Source: Iris pallida (lineage: Eukaryota; Streptophyta; Magnoliopsida; Asparagales; Iridaceae). From it: a DNA stretch of 64,000 nt. The number at the start of each line of letters is the position of its first letter. Position 1 is the first letter of the stretch. Position numbers and translations under genes: made by a program. This document shows positions 11,641 through 22,876 of the stretch, one piece after another. The stretch lies in assembly GCA_029216955.1 (NCBI GenBank), contig JANAVB010031417.1, forward strand, positions 20,106,027 through 20,170,026, in the 5' to 3' direction. The notes under the pieces were generated by a model. It had not been told where the DNA came from and ran no database searches. It worked only from the letters and a program-made list of their open reading frames with translations.

Positions 11641-11918
11641 GGAACAATTTGAAGGTTGGCCTGTAATATTTACTACTCTGGAACAGCACATGCTGCTGTT
11701 TCCACAAGGCCTATGATGCCCATAGGCTGCTGTTTCTGTGTGACTTCAATTCCCTGCTCTTTTGATGTCTTTGCTTTTACTAATTCCCTGCTCTTTTGAT
11801 ATCTTTGCTCCTGTTTTCATTAGCAAATATTTTCTATCTGAATGCTTTTCTATCTCTGTAGCATGCTGCTGTTTTTGTTAATTCCCTGCTTCATCTATGC
11901 TTTTCATATCTTTGTAGC

Positions 11919-12115
11919 ATGTCTTTCTACGTTGTTTTGAAAGGAAGAAAGCCAGGGGTATCACAACCTGGCCTGAATGTCACATGCAAGTGAATGGGTT
12001 AAAGGCGCTTGTTATTTCAAGTGCCAAGATTATGAGGAGGCAATGGGTTACTTCCACTCAAATTACAAGGATGAACGATGTAGAATTAAGGGAGAAGATG
12101 TGCGCAATGGCCACC
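11919..12115 (+). pseudogene. Viroplasmin (caulimovirus VI-like) domain fragment, frameshifted
   Basis: ATG at 11919 opens the peptide MSFYVVLKGRKPG. A change of frame leads to ITTWPECHMQVNG, and a second change leads to ACYFKCQDYEEAMGYF. The order and wording match the viroplasmin domain found at the N-terminus of some eukaryotic RNase H1 proteins and in plant transposon-related proteins. The two breaks, one at a short G run, mean it is not translatable as read. An acceptor-like TTTGTAG stands just before the ATG, so this could be an exon. No RNase H domain is seen after it. Confidence 0.55.
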
Positions 12116-12299
12116 CATCAGCCATTATTGTTACTTTGGATTTCTAACATTACTTGTATCGATTTTAGTCTGCATCTCTTTCATGTAGTACCAACTTATT
12201 TGTGTAGACCCAAGTTCTTTTTGTCTGCACCTTTAATGTAATGACAATGTAATGACAAGGGTATGTACTGATTGGGTGCAGGAGTTGTCTTTGAATGAG

Positions 12300-13090
12300 C
12301 TATGAAGGTGCAACCTAATTACAAGCTAAAGTTGGTGGCCTCCCCTACCATTGTGGTGATGGACGGAGGTAGCCAACTTGTAGCCTGCTTTTAGACAATG
12401 ATGAGGAAGGTGCAACCTTTGAGTCTAAAATGCTATTTCTGTCCCGACAACACAAATGAGGAAGGTGCCCCACGATGAGAACCAAAACTTGATGGCCTCC
12501 CCCACCAATTTGGTGATGGATGGAGGTAGCCAAATTTTTAAATTGGCGATGATGAGTGGGATGGTGAATCCTTTGAGCCAATAACCTTTTTTCCCAAACT
12601 TGTGCTTAAGTTGTTGATATTTTCAGTCTTCTGTTTCAGTTTTTTGTTACTTCCCATATTTGCTTACTGCCCTTTGTCCCCAGTTTGTGTTTTATGTTTT
12701 GGTAACTGCAAAGGAGCAGCACTTCAATTTCAGTTTTGGGTTAATTATGAGTTTTGGTTTTTTGAAATCTTATATGGGCTGTGATGAGTTTCAGTATCTC
12801 CTACTGGCCTATGCTGACTTGTGTTTCTTTGTGAAACAAATAATGATATTTTGGGCTATGATGACAATGCATAACTTGGTGACTTCAATTTTTTCTGTGA
12901 TGAGTTTCAGTATCTTCTTCTTCCTTCCAGTTTTTGGTGACTTCAATTTTTCCTGTGATGAGTTTCATATCTTCTTCTTCTTCTTAGTTTGGTGACTTCA
13001 ATTTTGGGCAGTTTCTGCTTACTGCAGCATAAGTTGGTCTTATTTTCTTATAATATATGGGCTATGATGAGAATGCATTATGGGCTATGA
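12300..13090. repeat. Imperfect local repeats, no gene seen
   Basis: A block with GGCCTCCCC-ACCA and GGTGATGGA-GGAGGTAGCC occurs at about 12338-12380 and again at about 12493-12535. Further on, motifs such as TTGGTGACTTCAATTTT and TGTGATGAGTTTCA recur between 12770 and 13010. Several frames are open here but have no recognisable domain and low-complexity composition. Confidence 0.5.
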
Positions 13091-13189
13091 TGACTTGTGT
13101 TTCATTGTGAAACAAATAATGGTACATGTTCCCAGCAAATATGATACATGTTCCCAGCAAATATGGTACATGTGTCAATTTTATGTTAC

Positions 13190-14190
13190 TCAGGAATTTT
13201 TATTTTCGATATGTTCTTCGTATGATGATATTTTTCGAAGAAGATTTCGCTACATTCTAAGCCCATAATGTTCTCCTGAACAAGTTTGAATTATTTTCAG
13301 CTTTCATACTCTGAGCCCATAATGTCCTTGTGAACAAGATTTTGTTTCGTTGTATCATATTGCTGGGAACATGTCATATGGCTGGGAACATTTCCCATTG
13401 CTGGGAACACGAAATATTTGCTGGGAACATGTCGTATTGCTGGGAACATGTAATATTTGCTGGAAACATGTCATATTTGCTAGGAACATGTCATATTGCT
13501 GCGAACATGTCATCTTGTTGGTTTTCTGTATCATATTTGCAGGGAACATGTATCATATTTGCAGAGAACATGTATCCTATTTGATGGGTTGGCCGTCCCT
13601 ATTTTTTGTACAGAGGAATTTTCATTTTTGATATGTTCTTCGTATGATGATATTTTTCGAAGAAGATTTTGCTACATTCTGAGCCCATAATGTTCTCCTG
13701 AACAAGTTTTGAACAAGTTTTAATTATTTTCAGATTTCATACTCTGAGCCGATAATGTCCTTCTGAACAAGATTTTGTTTCATTGTATCATATTGCTGGG
13801 AACATGTCATATTGCTGGGAACATTTTCCATTGCTGGGAACATGTAATTTTGCTGGGAACATGTCGTATTGCTGGGAACATGTCACTTGCTGAGAACATA
13901 TCATATTTGCTGGAAACGTGTATCATATTTGATGGGAACATGTATCATATTTGCTGGGAACATGAATATTTGCTGGGAACATTTCATATTTGTTGGGAAA
14001 ATGTGTTAATTTCTGGGAACATGTATCATATATGCTGAGAACATGTCATATTGCTGCGAACATGTATCATATTTGTTGGGAACATGTATCATATTTGCTG
14101 AAAAAATATAATCTTGCAAAATTATATATCAGTTTGCTGGGAACATGTCATCTTGCTGGGAACATGTTTCATACTGTTTTTCGGTTGTGA
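13190..14190. repeat. GAACATGT minisatellite in a higher-order duplication
   Basis: Units of about 18-24 bp built on GCTGGGAACATGT(AT)CATATT fill 13350-13580 and 13788-14170. Both arrays are preceded by the same roughly 150-bp unique block (13195-13345 and 13615-13785, with TATGTTCTTCGTATGATGAT and AACAAGATTTTGTTTC). So a whole block plus array was duplicated, and the arrays then changed in number. A few isolated units precede the first block (13120-13170). Confidence 0.9.
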
Positions 14191-15384
14191 AACCGTTTCT
14201 CTGCTGCCAAATTCGGTTGGGAATGTTGAAAATTTTTGGTTTTGGTAACCATACCATTCTTCATGAGGGTGATTATATCACTTGCAATGTCCTAACCAAA
14301 CACACAAAGTCCATCAAAGCCACTTTCAAGTGGTCATCCAAACAAACTACATTATAAGTCTCCACTTGCGGGGGACAAAAACTTTTGTATCCACACTTTT
14401 TGGAAAGTGGAATGTATTGTAACTCAAATGAGTTACACAGAGCGGCCCAGAGGCAGGGCAAACGGGGCTTGGGCCCGGGGCCCCAAGGCCCAAGGGGCCC
14501 CAAATTTTTTGTGTATTTATACAAATAAGTAATAGAATTAACATAGTGTTTAAATAGGTTGTATTCTACCAAGTCCAGCCGGGCCAGCCCACAACCTACT
14601 CTTAAATCTTAAATGATAAGAAGGAGAACAAGTAGGGCACCGGTTTGCTAGCTAAGGAATTGAACAGCCGCGCGCGTGAGGAGCTTCTCCATTCAGAGAA
14701 GGAAAAAAAGTAGGAAAATTCATCTCGTCGTTTCGATTCCAGATGATGGCCAACGGTAAGTTTTTTTTGCTTATTTTAATTCTCTCTTCCTTCTTCCTTT
14801 TTGTTTATAATTGAACCAGAAATTTCTAATGTTTCAATCTTTTCTCCTATACTTCTTCACAGAATTCAACGATGTCGGAGTCGAACACCGCTGTCATGGC
14901 AAAAGACAAGTTGTCTGTGGCCTCTGCTTGAGCCTTGGTAAGTTTTGCTAATAACAAGCCAGAATCAAATTATTTTTTGAATAGTAGAGATTCTTTTTAA
15001 GAAAAAAAAAGTAAGTTCGTGGATTTGTCAGTTATCTAAATTAAAATTTGTTGTTCTGAATCAGTGAATCTGAAGTCAAGTGTAGCAAATCATACAAAAT
15101 TTTACAGACACGCCATCTTGTTGACAAATGCAAATATTTGCTATTTTATTTCTGAAGGAATAATTGAGGGAAAAAAGAAGTAACATACTCTGGTTCTTTA
15201 GCAATTAACACATTGTTTGGTGAATTATTTATGTTACTGTGGATACTCCTTTTTTATGGTGGTAACTTATTTTTTAGCAATGGGAATTTTTTTATAATTT
15301 GTATTAATTAATTCTAGAATTTATAGAAGTTTTTTTTCTTCTAAGAACATTGATATTTTAATGTGTTCTTGTAGCAGGACTTTG

Positions 15385-15735
15385 TAAGTTTTGTTATGTT
15401 GGAAAAAAAAAAGGACGGTCTTGGTAGTTGGTATGGTTACTGGAAAAAAAAAAAGTTTTGTGGTTACCAAATATTTGCTATAGACTATAGTTTGATAGTT
15501 TTTTTTTTTTGTTTTTTTCAAAAAAAAAAAACTATAGTTTGATAGTTCTGTTATATTGGAAAAAAAAATGGAGTCTTGGTAGTTGGTAGTCTTGCTATAA
15601 TGGTTACTGAAAAAAAAAAAAAGTTTTGTGGTCTACCAAATATTTGCTATAGTTTGATAGTTTTGTTATGTTGGAAAAAAATAAATAGTCTTGGTAGTCT
15701 TGCTATAATGGTTACTGGAAATATCTTCAAAGAAA
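15385..15735. repeat. Three imperfect tandem copies inside the hAT element
   Basis: The block GTTATGTTGGAAAAAAA, GTCTTGGTAGT, GGTTACTGGAAA, ACCAAATATTTGCTATAG, TTTGATAGTT is repeated about three times (near 15390, 15545 and 15660). One copy is interrupted by an A/T-run palindrome at 15500-15545. Confidence 0.8.
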
Positions 15736-16084
15736 TTATAATATTTCAAATAGTTTATTGACTAATTTTTCTAGTTGCAGGGGAAGTTCATTGGATTATT
15801 GGAATTTGTAAGTTTAAAATTGGAAGGTTCCTCTTTGAATTGAAGCATCAGAACTTAGAATTCAGGTTTTGTTGTTCCTTACTTCAATTATCATTTACTT
15901 GTGTTGAAAAGCTTTATTTGCTTAGTTTATAATGTTTCCTAGGAAGCAACCCTATGGTTATTCGAAACGAAAAAACAAAAAAGATTAAGATATTACTCTT
16001 TCTCTAAGAGGATCTCTAAATAAATATTTCTGCAAAAATTCTATTTCAGAGGAAAATCTAAATCAAACCAATGAGTCTGGACAA

Positions 16085-16434
16085 TTGGTTAATTTGATTG
16101 AAGTGGTAGAAAATGAGAATGTTGTTAATGATGTAGGAGAAATGAAAAATTATACATGCATTCATAATTCACTAGAACATATAGAGGAAAATGAAAATGT
16201 AGGAGAAGATGAGCATGGTACTACTGAAAACATATTAAATATGTATGATCCAGGAGCTTGGAATAATATTGATGACAAATTGAGATATTTACTTGTAGAA
16301 AAAGGTCCTATTAGAAAAGAGAATTTAAAGTTTCCTTTGGATGAACACTCTAGACATTTTTCTTTGCCAAGGAAACTTTTAACATATCTTTTGAACAAGG
16401 GCCCTGGGCATCAAAATATTCCGGGCCGGCCCTG
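16085..16434 (+). pseudogene. Truncated hAT transposase (ZMYM1/TTF-type N-terminus)
   Basis: An open frame from the ATG at 16085 has an acidic Asn/Glu-rich lead, then [41 protein letters not shown]. This is the block that in plant ZMYM1-like hAT proteins directly precedes the TTF zinc-finger domain. After HFS the frame passes into the terminal inverted repeat within 50 bp; zinc finger, DDE and dimerisation domains are absent. Possible upstream exons with GT-AG borders lie at 14741-14755 (ATGATGGCCAACG) and 14863-14938, but I cannot join them with confidence. Confidence 0.8.
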
Positions 16435-16442
16435 GAGTTACA

Positions 16443-18454
16443 CCTTCATGAAACTCCCACTTTCACACTTTCATGCACCTACATCCAACCAAACAGGCCC
16501 TAATATAAAGTATGAAAACTTTTTTTTTTAAATGGTAAAAGCAATATGCATGCATCGAGAAATACTTTACTCAAATCACTTCCCGATCACCAATGGGCCG
16601 AATCTTTTATATCCGAGGTGGTGCATTTGTCCGTACAAAAGCGCTACAGATTTTAAAAAACAGGCAAAAGCAAAATAATTTAAACCACAACATGTATAAA
16701 TCACTCTTAACCACCAAAACATCCGAGCAACAAGAAAACCTACTTTGTTAGAAGCCCGTACAGGAGACTCTGCATGCATAGAATGTCCTAAATATAGACA
16801 TTTGTCGTCTATATTTGAAGGACTATTGTTCCATAATTTATTTGGCCAGTGCAAATACATAGATAGTGATGTGAAGAAGCACATGGAGCTTTCTTTAGAG
16901 AGAGTTATTTCCATACTTTCAAGGACCATTGGCGCAAAACTCCTTGATTAGCTCTATTGAGTACAGTTACAATTCTTGATTGAAGATGGTACACAATCAC
17001 AAGCTTGATAGGGCCTGTGAAACATTCTTGGATATCCGATCATGTATTGGCTCCTGTACAAGAACACAATATCAAAATATGTTGGTATAGATTGCATTTG
17101 CTAAAAGTATGTCATTACTACCTCTATATTTGGCATCTCAAACTTCGTATTCGTGATTGTTTCAAAAAGGAATATACCTGTCGTGCATGAAAATAACTGG
17201 TCAGCTCCAACAGAAGTTACAATATATCACTGCACTAATTAGCACTATGAAAGAGAATCGTGTGACACTATTGAAATAGGACAAATATGATTAAACATAA
17301 AGCTCGGACAACAAAAGCACTGAAAACAAAGGGAAGAACATGATCAGCTGCTTAAGTGGCTTTCTTGAGACTAGGCACTGGACTGAGTTTAAAGTCGGAA
17401 TGAGTCATATCGGAATGAGTCATACAGGCATCTACCGAGCCACATCCTACAGCAACAGCAAAGCCCTTTCCCCAAATTTTTGGGGTTGGCTTCACGAATC
17501 TTTATTAAGCGGAATTTGTAGAAGGAATAACCATGATCCGATGCAACAGAATTTGTAGAAGGGATAACCGTGACCCGAATCCATGAAAAAGATGGAATCC
17601 ACTAGTTTGCGAGAAAACACCAGAAGTTTGTTAATATAAAAAGTTATATTACAATTTCCAAACCGCCCTCTATTTATAGGCTTACAACCGATTAATACCT
17701 AAAAGGATTTTGCTTTACTTAAAGTACCTAAATATCTAATACTCCAAATACTTGTCCAAATTTTAACTAAACAAATGCTAAACATCATCAAGGAAACTAA
17801 AAAGTAAAAATAACACACTAAAAATAACTTTGGCCTAGTTCTGACATGGACACACGGGACAGTCAGTATTCCTAGGGAGATTTTTTGTCGCATTACCACC
17901 ACACGACAGGGTGTGGACAGTTACCACCGCCCGTGGCATGTTCCACAGGCGGTGATTACGCCATGGCTCTAGTTGTTGCTATTTTTTTGTTTCTCGGGCA
18001 CCACTTCAGCTATGCATCCTACGTCGCCCATATTCCATCTACCTCTGTTAAGGGATTCACTTCATTCCATAGAAATATCATGTTTTAAAGTGGCTGTCGG
18101 AGACTCGGATACCTAACACAACTCTATCCGGTCTTGGGACAGTTGTGAAAACATAAAACATTAAGCACACGACAGTTTGAGTTATCTAGCTAAGGATAAT
18201 TTCCTAAATCACATTGGCAAAAAAAATCCCATTATGCAATCAAGGAGGAAATAATCCAACTTTGCCAAGTTAGCATGAGATTCTGATGACGAAAAACTTT
18301 TACAATGTTTATACCCAAAAGAGCTAAATATTAGTTGTTGATTCACTAAATACCCTGTTATGAACAGATGAGATACTGCTGATAAGACTAATAATACAAA
18401 GTTTTTCAAAATTGTTCTATATGTTCTTTAGCACAAGAAAAAACGTTGGACAAA
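16443..18454. other. Region without a recognised gene, downstream of PUR7
   Basis: No domain is recognisable. It should contain the last exon and 3' end of the minus-strand PUR7 gene, but I found none. A short hairpin CCCCAAATTTTTGGGG followed by TTGGCTTCACGAATC (17469-17500) resembles a motif common in plant dispersed repeats. A foldback CACCGCCCGTGG/CCACAGGCGGTG lies at 17925-17957. Confidence 0.4.
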
Positions 18455-18528
18455 TCAAATTTTGAACCCGAGCCCACTCCTCCCCTCCCTTAACAGTGCT
18501 ACCACTGGACCACCCCCTCAGTGGTAAG
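18455..18528 (-). mobile_element. 74-bp tRNA-like retroposon (SINE head) with 10-bp TSD
   Basis: GTTGGACAAA stands on both sides (18445-18454 and 18529-18538). The minus strand of the insert has an A-box-like GTGGTCCAGTGGTAGCAC and a B-box-like GGGTTCAAA about 35 bases further on, the spacing of a Pol III promoter. There is no SINE body or poly(A); the insert is just tRNA-sized. It lies between the PUR7 region and the downstream flank. Confidence 0.7.
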
Positions 18529-18703
18529 GTTGGACAAACTTCACTGGGATGATATATTTTTAAAAGAGACCTTCCTCAAATGGCAAGCTAACTATTATTA
18601 GCCAAACCAAGTAGCCCAAAAATACGACTCTAAACAAAGAGGTCAGATATCTTAACTACATCTTCCTTTTCAAGGCACAATAAAAAATTAGGCAAAGACG
18701 TAC

Positions 18704-21700
18704 CGCCATGCAAGTTCACAAACAAGTTCTTGAGGAGCCTCAGGAAGGACCTGAAATTTCAAATCATAGATAAGTAACCAAACAAAAAGATAACAGGATG
18801 AGTTAGAAACATACCTTATCTCCATAAGGATCGCAATGATCCTTGAACCACAGCCTTAAAAACTCCTAAGGGAAAAAAAAACATACATCTTAGATGCCGG
18901 CAAAATGTTGAGGAAAAACTGCACACCTTCCTATGCTAGCAAAAACAATTAAAGGAATGGCATACAATATGCATGAAAGTGTAGCGAGTTGCGAAAAGTA
19001 GAAACAAAGAATGAAGAACTGTCTGATCTAACCATTATTAGCTATCATCCTTTTAGAAGGAAACGGTGAAAGACTACTCTTCCGCCATGTTTCATTACTG
19101 ATCTAACCATTATTGAACCATACAAATCAATACATTTTGTGTTTCACACCTTATCAACATTTTCAGGTTCAAGACCAGCATTGAATCGCTCCTCGTAAGA
19201 CTTAGCAATCCAATATCTGCTGGAGTCAGGCGTATGCACCTAAATCACAAAGTACAATAAAAAATCACATGATTAGAGAGAGAGGAGGGGAAATAATACG
19301 ATGAGAACATATTGTAACATACAAACAATGCAAGTTCTCTGAAGAAAATCATATAAATGTTACCGCTAACTTGCAAATACCCACATTTAGAACCCTGGAT
19401 GTAGAAGAAATTCCTCCGTGTGTACCATATTCAAGTATGACAATTTCTTGCACTCAGGTGACATTTAGATTCACCGGAGCTTGTATCCACATACGACTAA
19501 AGGTCCATGACCATTCATTCCACTACAACACCTGTGCATGCACCTCCTCATTTTACAACTATGATATGGTAGAAATACCCCCACACCTTGCAAGGGACCA
19601 CATTACGACACGAAAGCATGCGCCGACACAAAAACAAGTGGTGCTCGTAATGCGAAGGTTTCATATTTTTCAGGGTGACATTTAAGATAAGACGGTTGAC
19701 ATGTAATGTTCTTTAATTACATGTCCTTAACTTTTATTCGCCATTTTACTCATATTTTCAGAGTGGCATTTATAAGATGGTTGACATGTAATGTCATTTA
19801 AGTAGATGTCCTATATTTTTACTCACCATTTCACTTGTTTACATAAAACATCATTTGGATAAATGTGCGGGAATGAGATTCCTTTTTGCTTTTTTTGCAT
19901 AATGTGTCATAGAGATGAATTTGATTACATGTAGCAACATCTTACCTCTTCGTCTAAATTCTTCCCGGGTCTAGTGTAAAATAGAAGGAGCTCCTCGGTT
20001 CCATGAGCTTAAATTGTATGACAAAAAAGTGGGTCTATGTAACTATAAACTGGCATTATAGGTTGAATGGCGAGGCCCTCTCTTGGTCATAACAATCTTG
20101 GCTAGGAATCTGGCACCAGCATAAGGAGTAGGGAGTTGATGTGAGGTTGAAAACAAAAACTGTATCAGTTCTTTCTTGGAGGTTTCTCAGTCTACGTTTA
20201 GAGCGAAGGTTTGGATGATGATATGATTCGAGTAAATTTGCTAGCTTCCTCCATTCACTATACTATATGTAACGACTAATAAGCAGATAAATGTAACATT
20301 CCAATCAAAGTGACAAAGGAAATAACGATAAAATTGTTACTTATAAAAGTGAAGTTCTCACTTTTAATTTATAAAAAAAATCAAAACAAGCAGAGTTTGT
20401 TCAGTATGATGGCCAAGAAAGGACAAATCATATATCCAATGTCACAAAAATAATCACCATATTTAGACCAGATCTCTTATAAGTCATAACCATCCAAATT
20501 TTATTCTAAAGTGAGAAGTAAAATATTTGACCCTTGGTCAGTAGCATACTTAATGAAGTGCTAGTCAACAAATAACACATGCTGCTTCTTGCTTACATAA
20601 AGTCTTTTGATCTAGAGGCAATGGTTAAATGAAATAAAGTGACTATTGGGTTACAAAGAAGGCAAGTCTGTTGTATGTACATCATACTAGTCCATAGCAG
20701 GTTTACCATAAAAATGAGTTCTCTTTCACACATTTACTAAACAAAAGGGAAGGGAGGGTTAGGTCTAGTCTGCTGAAACTCACTCTGCATATGCTTTCAC
20801 ATGGATATAAAAATCATTTTCTCATAGTTTTTCTACTCCATATTTAGACCAGATCTCTTATAAGTCATAACCATCCAAATTTTATTCTAAAGTGAGAAGT
20901 AAAATATTTGACCCTTGGTCAGTAGCATACTTAGTGAAGTGCTAGTCAACAAATAAATACATGCTGCTTCTTGCTTACATAAAGTCTTTGGATCTAGAGG
21001 CAATGGTTAAATGAAATAAAGTGACTATTGGGTTACAAAGAAGGCAAGTCTGTTGTATGTACATCATACTAGTCCATAGCAGGTTTACCATAAAATGAGT
21101 GCTCTTTCACACATTTACTAAACAAAAGGGAAGGGAGGGTTAGGGCTAGTCAGCTGAAACTCACTCTGCATATGCTTTCACATGGATATAAAAATCATTT
21201 TCTCATAGTTTTTCTACTCCATATGTCTAGTAATTCTTTGGCTCTTCTTCCTTTCGTCATGTTTCTTTCTCCCTTGTATTTCCGAATTTCTGAAGGCTTC
21301 GTCATCGTCGTCGTCATTCAAGCATTCTCCCATTATGAATGGGATCGGCTATGGAGCATAAGAAAGCTCTACAAAGGATTTGACAACAAAATTGTGACTG
21401 ACTGTCGACCTAACATCAACCTTCCATGTTGGTTCCAACCTCCTAGCCAAGGTAGCTATGAACATGAGAGTGTTAAGGTAGCTATGAACATGAGAGTGTC
21501 ATCCCATAAAACATAGATGACCAGTTGGGAGGTAGGTAACTTAAGTCTCCTAGGAACTAGCTTATGCTGCTGAGCCAAAAGCTATTACAAACCAAGCCTA
21601 ACTCTCCAAGGAAAAAATCAGTGTATTGCAAGTACTACTAGCCCAATATGAGTTTAGATTTTGATAAACGACAATTTAGATATAAACTGTGTATTATGCT

Positions 21701-22567
21701 ACTAGCATGATCTTGTAGCAAATGTTGGAGAGCTACAAGAAAAAGCACGATCCCTTAGTTATTAGACAAGCAAAGATTGGAACAATCACGAAGAAACTAA
21801 AGCCATTCAAGCAAGCAGTCAAGAAACGAGCAAGACTAAAATCAAGTGGCGTCAAAAATACTCTAGTCATTTGTAATTTTCCTTATGTATTTTCATAGGC
21901 AAAGATTCTAACATACGGATGTAATGGTAATTGAAATAAATACCTAAACTTAGAAAGCCTTAGGTTTAACCCTCATTAGATTCTGTATCCCTATCTTGAA
22001 AAACATAGCCATTTTAGGATTTCTCTAGCCGATGGTACACTTTAAATCCTATTTTCCACCAACAGCCTTCTTGTATTCCAGTACACATTGTATGCCGAAG
22101 GCATGCCGCCGGTATGCTTTAAATGTCATTTTTCATCCAGCAATTTGGTCTTGTATGTAAGCACAAAACAGCACAACGGCGGTAGCATACCAGACGGTAT
22201 GCAGCTGCGTCTATACATGCTGCATTTATTGCTTCGAACAACTACTTCTCAAGCCGTTAGTGCAGAATGACACACCATTGGTATGGTGTTCTGATCAATA
22301 ACGGACAGATTTTCTTCCTGTAGTTGATTTGTTATAAATACATATTGAATATGTTCCTTCCCACTCACTTCTTGAACTTTTGTTTAGAGATGAGGAAAAT
22401 GTTCAAGCCTAGCTACATGAGAATGTCTTTGGTAAGGATGAACTTAGTCTCTATTGTATGAGTGCTTAATCTAGATGTCTTGATTACCATCTGCCAAAAT
22501 TATATATATATATATTTATTTTTATTTTTTTATTTTTTTAATCTAGATGCCTTGATTATCAGCTGCC

Positions 22568-22619
<52 letters not shown>

Positions 22620-22733
22620 ATGGTAATTGTGTGGAACGCCCCCACTGGGAATCGATATCATGACCGCTCGGGCCACATGCCTCACCATTACCACTAGGCT
22701 AGGGGTCATTGGCTATATATTATATATATACCG

Positions 22734-22776
<43 letters not shown>

Positions 22777-22842
22777 ATATATAAATCAAACTAATCAATG
22801 ATAACCTAAGTTACACCGACAAATATATATTATATATATATA

Positions 22843-22876
<34 letters not shown>

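Larger units (their letters stand above)
14438..16434 (+). mobile_element. hAT-family element, internally deleted (1,997 bp)
   Basis: Perfect 8-bp target duplication GAGTTACA at 14430-14437 and 16435-16442. The ends are imperfect inverted repeats: CAGAGCGGCCC at the left, and CAGGGCCGGCCC at the right read inward. Inside, at 16085-16385, is the N-terminal part of a ZMYM1/TTF-type hAT transposase. The dimerisation and catalytic parts are missing, so this is a deletion derivative that would need a transposase from elsewhere. Confidence 0.93.

Noticed and set aside
12602..12995. Hydrophobic Phe-rich frames (60 and 111 residues)
   Set aside because: T-rich low-complexity sequence with local repeats; no conserved feature.
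13330..14190. Repeated direct units as a possible CRISPR-like array or protein repeat
   Set aside because: Units are contiguous and variable with no constant spacers; eukaryotic minisatellite.
21172..21516. 114-residue frame in a PUR7 intron
   Set aside because: Starts in the 381-bp tandem duplication and continues into sequence with no recognisable domain; probably repeat-derived.
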